Shown here: one piece after another, positions 1 through 11,951 of the stretch
Position numbering within the stretch: the stretch's first letter is position 1
How the letters are laid out: each line of letters begins with the position of its first letter
Source: Balanoglossus misakiensis
Lineage: Eukaryota; Hemichordata
DNA: 64,000 bases
Assembly: GCA_040954595.2 (NCBI GenBank)
Contig: CM082586.2
Location: 2,728,001-2,792,000 of the forward strand
Direction of reading: 5' to 3'
The notes under the pieces: model-generated
What the model saw: the letters and a program-made list of their open reading frames with translations, nothing else
The model's database searches: none
Told to the model about the DNA's origin: nothing
Made by a program: the position numbers and the translations under genes

Positions 1-3000
1 TTTTCAAAAAAATGAAGAAATTTTGATATTTCGCAAAGTCGAAAAATTGTCATTTTTGGATGATTTTCATGAGCTATAACCCATGGTTTTTTCAAAAAAA
101 TGAAGAAATTTTGATATTTCGCAAAGTCGAAAAATTGTCATTTTTGGATGATTTTCATGAGCTATAACCCATGGTTTTTTCAAAAAAATGAAGAAATTTT
201 GATATTTCGCAAAGTCGAAAAATTGTCATTTTTGGATGATTTTCATGAGCTATAACCCATGGTTTTTTCAAAAAAATGAAGAAATTTTGATATTTCGCAA
301 AGTCGAAAAATTGTCATTTTTGGATGATTTTCATGAGCTATAACCCATGGTTTTTTCAAAAAAATGAAGAAATTTTGATATTTCGCAAAGTCGAAAAATT
401 GTCATTTTTGGATGATTTTCATGAGCTATAACCCATGGTTTTTTCAAAAAAATGAAGAAATTTTGATTTTTCGCAAAGTCGAAAAATTGTCATTTTTGGA
501 TGATTTTCATGAGCTATAACCCATGGTTTTTTCAAAAAAATGAAGAAATTTTGATTTTTCGCAAAGTCGAAAAATTGTCATTTTTGGATGATTTTCATGA
601 GCTATAACCCATGGTTTTTTCAAAAAAATGAAGAAATTTTGATTTTTCGCAAAGTCGAAAAATTGTCATTTTTGGATGATTTTCATGAGCTATAACCCAT
701 GGTTTTTTCAAAAAAATGAAGAAATTTTGATTTTTCGCAAAGTCGAAAAATTGTCATTTTTGGATGATTTTCATGAGCTATAACCCATGGTTTTTTCAAA
801 AAAATGAAGAAATTTTGATATTTCGCAAAGTCGAAAAATTGTCATTTTTGGATGATTTTCATGAGCTATAACCCATGGTTTTTTCAAAAAAATGAAGAAA
901 TTTTGATATTTCGCAAAGTCGAAAAATTGTCATTTTTGGATGATTTTCATGAGCTATAACCCATGGTTTTTTCAAAAAAATGAAGAAATTTTGATATTTC
1001 GCAAAGTCGAAAAATTGTCATTTTTGGATGATTTTCATGAGCTATAACCCATGGTTTTTTCAAAAAATGAAGAAATTTTGATATTTCGCAAAGTCGAAAA
1101 ATTGTCATTTTTGGATGATTTTCATGAGCTATAACCCATGGTTTTTTCAAAAAAATGAAGAAATTTTGATATTTCGCAAAGTCGAAAAATTGTCATTTTT
1201 GGATGATTTTCATGAGCTATAACCCATGGTTTTTTTCAAAAAAATGAAGAAATTTTGATATTTCGCAAAGTCGAAAAATTGTCATTTTTGGATGATTTTC
1301 ATGAGCTATAACCCATGGTTTTTTCAAAAAAATGAAGAAATTTTGATATTTCGCAAAGTCGAAAAATTGTCATTTTTGGATGATTTTCATGAGCTATAAC
1401 CCATGGTTTTTTCAAAAAAATGAAGAAATTTTGATTTTTCGCAAAGTCGAAAAATTGTCATTTTTGGATGATTTTCATGAGCTATAACCCATGGTTTTTT
1501 CAAAAAAATGAAGAAATTTTGATTTTTCGCAAAGTCGAAAAATTGTCATTTGTGGATGATTTTCATGAGCTATAACCCATGGTTTTTTCAAAAAAATGAA
1601 GAAATTTTGATTTTTCGCAAAGTCGAAAAATTGTCATTTTTGGATGATTTTCATGAGCTATAACCCATGGTTTTTTCAAAAAAATGAAGAAATTTTGATT
1701 TTTCGCAAAGTCGAAAAATTGTCATTTTGGATGATTTTCATGAGCTATAACCCATGGTTTTTTCAAAAAAATGAAGAAATTTTGATTTTTCGCAAAGTCG
1801 AAAAATTGTCATTTTTGGATGATTTTCATGAGCTATAACCCATGGTTTTTTTCAAAAAAATGAAGAAATTTTGATTTTTCGCAAAGTCGAAAAATTGTCA
1901 TTTTTGGATGATTTTCATGAGCTATAACCCATGGTTTTTTTCAAAAAAATGAAGAAATTTTGATTTTTCGCAAAGTCGAAAAATTGTCATTTTTGGATGA
2001 TTTTCATGAGCTATAACCCATGGTTTTTTCAAAAAAATGAAGAAATTTTGATATTTCGCAAAGTCGAAAAATTGTCATTTTTGGATGATTTTCATGAGCT
2101 ATAACCCATGGTTTTTTCAAAAAAATGAAGAAATTTTGATATTTCGCAAAGTCGAAAAATTGTCATTTTTGGATGATTTTCATGAGCTATAACCCATGGT
2201 TTTTTCAAAAAAATGAAGAAATTTTGATTTTTCGCAAAGTCGAAAAATTGTCATTTTTGGATGATTTTCATGAGCTATAACCCATGGTTTTTCAAAAAAA
2301 TGAAGAAATTTTGATTTTTCGCAAAGTCGAAAAATTGTCATTTTTGGATGATTTTCATGAGCTATAACCCATGGTTTTTTCAAAAAAATGAAGAAATTTT
2401 GATTTTTCGCAAAGTCGAAAAATTGTCATTTTTGGATGATTTTCATGAGCTATAACCCATGGTTTTTTCAAAAAAATGAAGAAATTTTGATTTTTCGCAA
2501 AGTCGAAAAATTGTCATTTTTGGATGATTTTCATGAGCTATAACCCATGGTTTTTTCAAAAAAATGAAGAAATTTTGATTTTTCGCAAAGTCGAAAAATT
2601 GTCATTTTTGGATGATTTTCATGAGCTATAACCCATGGTTTTTTCAAAAAAATGAAGAAATTTTGATTTTTCGCAAAGTCGAAAAATTGTCATTTTTGGA
2701 TGATTTTCATGAGCTATAACCCATGGATTTTTCAAAAAAATGAAGAAATTTTGATATTTCGCAAAGTCGAAAAATTGTCATTTTTGGATGATTTTCATGA
2801 GCTATAACCCATGGTTTTTTCAAAAAAATGAAGAAATTTTGATTTTTCGCAAAGTCGAAAAATTGTCATTTTTGGATGATTTTCATGAGCTATAACCCAT
2901 GGTTTTTTCAAAAAAATGAAGAAATTTTGATTTTTCGCAAAGTCGAAAAATTGTCATTTTTGGATGATTTTCATGAGCTATAACCCATGGTTTTTTCAAA

Positions 3001-6000
3001 AAAATGAAGAAATTTTGATTTTTCGCAAAGTCGAAAAATTGTCATTTTTGGATGATTTTCATGAGCTATAACCCATGGTTTTTTCAAAAAAGTGAAGAAA
3101 TTTTGATATTTCGCAAAGTCGAAAAATTGTCATTTTTGGATGATTTTCATGAGCTATAACCCATGTTTTTTTCAAAAAAGTGAAGAAATTTTGATTTTTC
3201 GCAAAGTCGAAAAATTGTCATTTTTGGATGATTTTCATGAGCTATAACCCATGGTTTTTTCAAAAAAATGAAGAAATTTTGATTTTTCGCAAAGTCGAAA
3301 AATTGTCATTTTTGGATGATTTTCATGAGCTATAACCCATGGTTTTTTCAAAAAAATGAAGAAATTTTGATTTTTCGCAAAGTCGAAAAATTGTCATTTT
3401 TGGATGATTTTCATGAGCTAAAACCCATGGTTTTTTCAAAAAAATGAAGAAATTTTGATTTTTCGCAAAGTCGAAAAATTGTCATTTTTGGATGATTTTC
3501 ATGAGCTATAACCCATGGTTTTTTCAAAAAAATGAAGAAATTTTGATATTTCGCAAAGTCGAAAAATTGTCATTTTTGGATGATTTTCATGAGCTATAAC
3601 CCATGGTTTTTTCAAAAAAATGAAGAAATTTTGATATTTCGCAAAGTCGAAAAATTGTCATTTTTGGATGATTTTCATGAGCTATAACCCATGGTTTTTT
3701 CAAAAAAATGAAGAAATTTTGATTTTTCGCAAAGTCGAAAAATTGTCATTTTTGGATGATTTTCATGAGCTATAACCCATGGTTTTTTCAAAAAAATGAA
3801 GAAATTTTGATTTTTCGCAAAGTCGAAAAATTGTCATTTTTGGATGATTTTCATGAGCTATAACCCATGGTTTTTTCAAAAAAATGAAGAAATTTTGATT
3901 TTTCGCAAAGTCGAAAAATTGTCATTTTTGGATGATTTTCATGAGCTATAACCCATGGTTTTTTAAAAAAAATGAAGAAATTTTGATTTTTCGCAAAGTC
4001 GAAAAATTGTCATTTTTGGATGATTTTCATGAGCTATAACCCATGGTTTTTTAAAAAAAATGAAGAAATTTTGATTTTTCGCAAAGTCGAAAAATTGTCA
4101 TTTTTGGATGATTTTCATGAGCTATAACCCATGGTTTTTTAAAAAAAATGAAGAAATTTTGATTTTTCGCAAAGTCGAAAAATTGTCATTTTTGGATGAT
4201 TTTCATGAGCTATAACCCATGGTTTTTTCAAAAAAATGAAGAAATTTTGATATTTCGCAAAGTCGAAAAATTGTCATTTTTGGATGATTTTCATGAGCTA
4301 TAACCCATGGTTTTTTTAAAAAATGAAGAAATTTTGATTTTTCGCAAAGTCGAAAAATTGTCATTTTGGATGATTTTCATGAGCTATAACCCATGGTTTT
4401 TTCAAAAAAATGAAGAAATTTTGATTTTTCGCAAAGTCGAAAAATTGTCATTTTTGGATGATTTTCATGAGCTATAACCCATGGTTTTTTCAAAAAAATG
4501 AAGAAATTTTGATTTTTCGCAAAGTCGAAAAATTGTCATTTTTGGATGATTTTCATGAGCTATAACCCATGGTTTTTTCAAAAAAATGAAGAAATTTTGA
4601 TTTTTCGCAAAGTCGAAAAATTGTCATTTTTGGATGATTTTCATGAGCTATAACCCATGGTTTTTTCAAAAAAATGAAGAAATTTTGATTTTTCGCAAAG
4701 TCGAAAAATTGTCATTTTTGGATGATTTTCATAAGCTAAAACCCATGGTTTTTTCAAAAAAATGAAGAAATTTTGATATTTCGCAAAGTCGAAAAATTGT
4801 CATTTTTGGATGATTTTCATGAGCTATAACCCATGGTTTTTTCAAAAAATGAAGAAATTTTGATATTTCGCAAAGTCGAAAAATTGTCATTTTTGGATGA
4901 TTTTCATGAGCTATAACCCATGGTTTTTTCAAAAAAATGAAGAAATTTTGATTTTTCGCAAAGTCGAAAAATTGTCATTTTTGGATGATTTTCATGAGCT
5001 ATAACCCATGGTTTTTTCAAAAAAATGAAGAAATTTTGATTTTTCGCAAAGTCGAAAAATTGTCATTTTTGGATGATTTTCATGAGCTATAACCCATGGT
5101 TTTTTAAAAAAATGAAGAAATTTTGATTTTTCGCAAAGTCGAAAAATTGTCATTTTTGGATGATTTTCATGAGCTATAACCCATGGTTTTTTAAAAAAAA
5201 TGAAGAAATTTTGATTTTTCGCAAAGTCGAAAAATTGTCATTTCTGGATGATTTTCATGAGCTATAACCCATGGTTTTTTCAAAAAAATGAAGAAATTTT
5301 GATTTTTCGCAAAGTCGAAAAATTGTCATTTTTGGATGATTTTCATGAGCTATAACCCATGGTTTTTTTAAAAAAAATGAAGAAATTTTGATTTTTCGCA
5401 AAGTCGAAAAATTGTCATTTTTGGATGATTTTCATGAGCTATAACCCATGGTTTTTTCAAAAAAATGAAGAAATTTTGATATTTCGCAAAGTCGAAAAAT
5501 TGTCATTTTTGGATGATTTTCATGAGCTATAACCCATGGTTTTTTTAAAAAAATGAAGAAATTTTGATTTTTCGCAAAGTCGAAAAATTGTCATTTTGGA
5601 TGATTTTCATGAGCTATAACCCATGGTTTTTTCAAAAAAATGAAGAAATTTTGATTTTTCGCAAAGTCGAAAAATTGTCATTTTTGGATGATTTTCATGA
5701 ACTATAACCCATGGTTTTTTCAAAAAAATGAAGAAATTTTGATTTTTCGCAAAGTCGAAAAATTGTCATTTTTGGATGATTTTCATGAGCTATAACCCAT
5801 GGTTTTTTCAAAAAAATGAAGAAATTTTGATTTTTCGCAAAGTCGAAAAATTGTCATTTTTGGATGATTTTCATGAGCTATAACCCATGGTTTTTTCAAA
5901 AAAATGAAGAAATTTTGATTTTTCGCAAAGTCGAAAAATTGTCATTTTTGGATGATTTTCATGAGCTAAAACCCATGGTTTTTTCAAAAAAATGAAGAAA

Positions 6001-9000
6001 TTTTGATTTTTCGCAAAGTCGAAAAATTGTCATTTTTGGATGATTTTCATGAGCTATAACCCATGGTTTTTTAAAAAAAATGAAGAAATTTTGATTTTTC
6101 GCAAAGTCGAAAAATTGTCATTTTTGGATGATTTTCATGAGCTATAACCCATGGTTTTTTCAAAAAAATGAAGAAATTTTGATATTTCGCAAAGTCGAAA
6201 AATTGTCATTTTTGGATGATTTTCATGAGCTATAACCCATGGTTTTTTCAAAAAAATGAAGAAATTTTGATATTTCGCAAAGTCGAAAAATTGTCATTTT
6301 TGGATGATTTTCATGAGCTATAACCCATGGTTTTTTCAAAAAAATGAAGAAATTTTGATTTTTCGCAAAGTCGAAAAATTGTCATTTTTGGATGATTTTC
6401 ATGAGCTATAACCCATGGTTTTTTCAAAAAAATGAAGAAATTTTGATTTTTCGCAAAGTCGAAAAATTGTCATTTTTGGATGATTTTCATGAGCTATAAC
6501 CCATGGTTTTTTCAAAAAAATGAAGAAATTTTGATATTTCGCAAAGTCGAAAAATTGTCATTTTTGGATGATTTTCATGAGCTATAACCCATGGTTTTTT
6601 AAAAAAAATGAAGAAATTTTGATTTTTCGCAAAGTCGAAAAATTGTCATTTTTGGATGATTTTCATGAGCTATAACCCATGGTTTTTTCAAAAAAATGAA
6701 GAAATTTTGATTTTTCGCAAAGTCGAAAAATTGTCATTTTGGATGATTTTCATGAGCTATAGCCCATGGTTTTTTCAAAAAAATGAAGAAATTTTGATTT
6801 TTCGCAAAGTCGAAAAATTGTCATTTTTGGATGATTTTCATGAGCTATAACCCATGGTTTTTTCAAAAAAATGAAGAAATTTTGATTTTTCGCAAAGTCG
6901 AAAAATTGTCATTTTTGGATGATTTTCATGAGCTATAACCCATGGTTTTTTCAAAAAAATGAAGAAATTTTGATTTTTCGCAAAGTCGAAAAATTGTCAT
7001 TTTTGGATGATTTTCATGAGCTATAACCCATGGTTTTTTCAAAAAAATGAAGAAATTTTGATATTTCGCAAAGTCGAAAAATTGTCATTTTTGGATGATT
7101 TTCATGAGCTATAACCCATGGTTTTTTAAAAAAAATGAAGAAATTTTGATTTTTCGCAAAGTCGAAAAATTGTCATTTTTGGATGATTTTCATGAGCTAT
7201 AACCCATGGTTTTTTCAAAAAAATGAAGAAATTTTGATTTTTCGCAAAGTCGAAAAATTGTCATTTTGGATGATTTTCATGAGCTATAGCCCATGGTTTT
7301 TTCAAAAAAATGAAGAAATTTTGATTTTTCGCAAAGTCGAAAAATTGTCATTTTTGGATGATTTTCATGAGCTATAACCCATGGTTTTTTCAAAAAAATG
7401 AAGAAATTTTGATTTTTCGCAAAGTCGATAAATTGTCATTTTTGGATGATTTTCATGAGCTATAACCCATGGTTTTTTCAAAAAAATGAAGAAATTTTGA
7501 TTTTTCGCAAAGTCGAAAAATTGTCATTTTTGGATGATTTTCATGAGCTATAACCCATGGTTTTTTCAAAAAAATGAAGAAATTTTGATTTTTCGCAAAG
7601 TCGAAAAATTGTCATTTTTGGATGATTTTCATGAGCTATAACCCATGGTTTTTCAAAAAAATGAAGAAATTTTGATTTTTCGCAAAGTCGAAAAATTGTC
7701 ATTTTTGGATGATTTTCATGAGCTATAACCCATGGTTTTTTCAAAAAAATGAAGAAATTTTGATATTTCGCAAAGTCGAAAAATTGTCATTTTTGGATGA
7801 TTTTCATGAGCTATAACCCATGGTTTTTTCAAAAAAATGAAGAAATTTTGATATTTCGCAAAGTCGAAAAATTGTCATTTTTGGATGATTTTCATGAGCT
7901 ATAACCCATGGTTTTTTCAAAAAAATGAAGAAATTTTGATATTTCGCAAAGTCGAAAAATTGTCATTTTTGGATGATTTTCATGAGCTATAACCCATGGT
8001 TTTTTCAAAAAAATGAAGAAATTTTGATTTTTCGCAAAGTCGAAAAATTGTCATTTTTGGATGATTTTCATGAGCTATAACCCATGGTTTTTTCAAAAAA
8101 ATGAAGAAATTTTGATTTTTCGCAAAGTCGAAAAATTGTCATTTTTGGATGATTTTCATGAGCTATTACCCATGGTTTTTTCAAAAAAATGAAGAAATTT
8201 TGATTTTTCGCAAAGTCGAAAAATTGTCATTTTTGGATGATTTTCATGAGCTATAACCCATGGTTTTTTCAAAAAAATGAAGAAATTTTGATTTTTCGCA
8301 AAGTCGAAAAATTGTCATTTTTGGATGATTTTCATGAGCTATAACCCATGGTTTTTTCAAAAAAATGAAGAAATTTTGATTTTTCGCAAAGTCGAAAAAT
8401 TGTCATTTTTGGATGATTTTCATGAGCTATAACCCATGGTTTTTTCAAAAAAATGAAGAAATTTTGATTTTTCGCAAAGTCGAAAAATTGTCATTTTTGG
8501 ATGATTTTCATGAGCTATAACCCATGGTTTTTTCAAAAAAATGAAGAAATTTTGATTTTTCGCAAAGTCGAAAAATTGTCATTTTTGGATGATTTTCATG
8601 AGCTATTACCCATGGTTTTTTCAAAAAAATGAAGAAATTTTGATTTTTCGCAAAGTCGAAAAATTGTCATTTTTGGATGATTTTCATGAGCTATAACCCA
8701 TGGTTTTTTCAAAAAAATGAAGAAATTTTGATTTTTCGCAAAGTCGAAAAATTGTCATTTTTGGATGATTTTCATGAGCTATAACCCATGGTTTTTTCAA
8801 AAAAATGAAGAAATTTTGATTTTTCGCAAAGTCGAAAAATTGTCATTTTTGGATGATTTTCATGAGCTATAACCCATGGTTTTTTCAAAAAAATGAAGAA
8901 ATTTTGATTTTTCGCAAAGTCGAAAAATTGTCATTTTTGGATGATTTTCATGAGCTATAACCCATGGTTTTTTCAAAAAAATGAAGAAATTTTGATTTTT

Positions 9001-11043
9001 CGCAAAGTCGAAAAATTGTCATTTTTGGATGATTTTCATGAGCTATAACCCATGGTTTTTTCAAAAAAATGAAGAAATTTTGATTTTTCGCAAAGTCGAA
9101 AAATTGTCATTTTTGGATGATTTTCATGAGCTATAACCCATGGTTTTTTCAAAAAAATGAAGAAATTTTGATTTTTCGCAAAGTCGAAAAATTGTCATTT
9201 TTGGATGATTTTCATGAGCTATAACCCATGGTTTTTTCAAAAAAATGAAGAAATTTTGATTTTTCGCAAAGTCGAAAAATTGTCATTTTTGGATGATTTT
9301 CATGAGCTATTACCCATGGTTTTTTCAAAAAAATGAAGAAATTTTGATTTTTCGCAAAGTCGAAAAATTGTCATTTTTGGATGATTTTCATGAGCTATAA
9401 CCCATGGTTTTTCAAAAAAATGAAGAAATTTTGATTTTTCGCAAAGTCGAAAAATTGTCATTTTGGATGATTTTCATGAGCTATAACCCATGGTTTTTTC
9501 AAAAAAATGAAGAAATTTTGATTTTTCGCAAAGTCGAAAAATTGTCATTTTTGGATGATTTTCATGAGCTATAACCCATGGTTTTTTCAAAAAAATGAAG
9601 AAATTTTGATTTTTCGCAAAGTCGAAAAATTGTCATTTTTGGATGATTTTCATGAGCTATAACCCATGGTTTTTTCAAAAAAATGAAGAAATTTTGATTT
9701 TTCGCAAAGTCGAAAAATTGTCATTTTTGGATGATTTTCATGAGCTATAACCCATGGTTTTTTCAAAAAAATGAAGAAATTTTGATTTTTCGCAAAGTCG
9801 AAAAATTGTCATTTTTGGATGATTTTCATGAGCTATAACCCATGGTTTTTTCAAAAAAATGAAGAAATTTTGATTTTTCGCAAAGTCGAAAAATTGTCAT
9901 TTTTGGATGATTTTCATGAGCTATAACCCATGGTTTTTTCAAAAAAATGAAGAAATTTTGATTTTTCGCAAAGTCGAAAAATTGTCATTTTTGGATGATT
10001 TTCATGAGCTATAACCCATGGTTTTTTCAAAAAAATGAAGAAATTTTGATTTTTCGCAAAGTCGAAAAATTGTCATTTTTGGATGATTTTCATGAGCTAT
10101 AACCCATGGTTTTTTCAAAAAAATGAAGAAATTTTGATTTTTCGCAAAGTCGAAAAATTGTCATTTTTGGATGATTTTCATGAGCTATTACCCATGGTTT
10201 TTTCAAAAAAATGAAGAAATTTTGATTTTTCGCAAAGTCGAAAAATTGTCATTTTTGGATGATTTTCATGAGCTATAACCCATGGTTTTTTCAAAAAAAT
10301 GAAGAAATTTTGATTTTTCGCAAAGTCGAAAAATTGTCATTTTTGGATGATTTTCATGAGCTATAACCCATGGTTTTTTCAAAAAAATGAAGAAATTTTG
10401 ATTTTTCGCAAAGTCGAAAAATTGTCATTTTTGGATGATTTTCATGAGCTATAACCCATGGTTTTTTCAAAAAAATGAAGAAATTTTGATTTTTCGCAAA
10501 GTCGAAAAATTGTCATTTTGGGTGATTTTCATGAGCTATAACCCATGGTTTTTTCAAAAAAATGAAGAAATTTTGATTTTTCGCAAAGTCGAAAAATTGT
10601 CATTTTTGGATGATTTTCATGAGCTATAACCCATGGTTTTTTCAAAAAAATGAAGAAATTTTGATTTTTCGCAAAGTCGAAAAATTGTCATTTTTGGATG
10701 ATTTTCATGAGCTATAACCCATGGTTTTTTCAAAAAAATGAAGAAATTTTGATTTTTCGCAAAGTCGAAAAATTGTCATTTTTGGATGATTTTCATGAGC
10801 TATAACCCATGGTTTTTTCAAAAAAATGAAGAAATTTTGATTTTTCGCAAAGTCGAAAAATTGTCATTTTTGGATGATTTTCATGAGCTATAACCCATGG
10901 TTTTTTTCAAAAAAATGAAGAAATTTTGATATTTCGCAAAGTCGAAAAATTGTCATTTTTGGATGATTTTCATGAGCTATAACCCATGGTTTTTTCAAAA
11001 AAATGAAGAAATTTTGATTTTTCGCAAAGTCGAAAAATTGTCA
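1..11043. repeat. 88-bp tandem satellite array, about 125 copies
   Basis: The same unit recurs head to tail with a period of 88 bp. For example, CCATGG falls at 81, 169 and 257. Each unit carries the palindromes TCATGA and CCATGG and a short dyad, ATTTTTCG-CAAAGT-CGAAAAAT. Copies differ mainly by one A/T change within that dyad (GATATTTCG versus GATTTTTCG) and by one-base length changes in A or T runs. The array is open at the left edge and ends abruptly at 11043. Short open frames occur only because the repeat happens to lack stops in some frames. 88 is not a multiple of 3, so no coding period exists. The sequence does not tell whether it is centromeric, subtelomeric or interstitial. Confidence 0.98.
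6531..7584. repeat. Higher-order duplication inside the satellite (6-unit block)
   Basis: Two successive blocks of about 527 bp (six monomers) share the same private variants in the same order: a GATATTTCG unit, a unit with TTTTTTAAAAAAAA (6595 and 7122), a unit with the short CATTTTGG run, and a unit with CTATAGCCC (6761 and 7288). The spacing of both marker pairs is 527 bp. This shows that multi-unit segments, not only single units, were duplicated. Confidence 0.8.
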
Positions 11044-11154
11044 ATTTCTTCATTTCTTCGACCCCTGGACACCACAAACAGTCAGCATAAAAACTCTCAC
11101 TCTGATACAATATCAACTAAGACACGCAACGACACATGTCAACAATGACTTCAT

Positions 11155-11160
11155 TTTATT
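11155..11160 (-). promoter_or_regulatory. Polyadenylation signal of the CUB/LDLa gene
   Basis: TTTATT on the plus strand reads AATAAA on the minus strand, about 790 bp beyond the stop codon of the CUB/LDLa gene. It is the only canonical hexamer I see between the stop and the satellite edge, so the 3' UTR would be about 11140-11951 and end roughly 100 bp from the array. Confidence 0.55.
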
Positions 11161-11951
11161 GATAACCATTTTCTACATCTATATGTATATGAATAATGTA
11201 CGTATACATACATACACATACTTCATGTACAAATACTTATGCATGCATGCACGTAAACGTAGGTATTAACGTGTATTACGTCATTCGCAGGCTCAATACA
11301 AGTTCATACATATAACTGAAACGTATTAGAAACCTGTCGCATATTATATCCTGGGTTTTCTGGATCTTCGACTTCGGACTTCAATACAATGGAAAGAATA
11401 TGTGCATAGAGTCATAATGCATGTAGATTTTTTCTGGTGTCAGACATTTTATATTGAAAACTCTTCATCCGTAAATATAAAAAAATGCTTTATGGCCGAC
11501 TTAGGCCGGCCCCTACTCTTATATTTAGACGCAGTCCAATAAAGCAATTGCACTATAAAAATGACATTGGTCCAGTGGACCTCTGATTGGTTGATTGTGT
11601 AAGAACTTTGACACTGACAAGAAAAAAATCGATGACATACCAGGCGAAATGGCTTGTCCAGGCCTAAGGCTGGTCCTAAATTTCTTTTCAAAACAAACAA
11701 GATCTGAAAGAAATCTTTGCTACTATTGCGAAAATATACCCATGAATCATGACACATGTATATATAAAAAAAGTTCAATAACTGGATATTACTACACATT
11801 AACTTCTTCGATATTATCAGATAATCTCTATTTATCAAGGTAAAAAAATTCTTCATCTACTTACACTACACATACACACGATTTGCTATAGTACATCCGC
11901 AAAACCTGAAAAGGGTCACATAAACTATTCGGGGGGGAGGGGTGGGGTGAA

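Noticed and set aside
1-11043. CRISPR-like array of regular repeats
   Set aside because: There are no unique spacers; units are contiguous and nearly identical along their whole length, and the context is an animal genome.
1-11043. CENP-B box in the satellite (TTTCGCAAAGTCGAAA)
   Set aside because: The start TTCG fits, but the conserved A and the CGGG core of the box are missing, so the match is only partial.
947-11148. Many 61-67-codon open frames on both strands in the satellite
   Set aside because: They are the same repeat read in different frames. The 88-bp period is not a multiple of three, and changes between copies include one-base indels, so there is no coding constraint.
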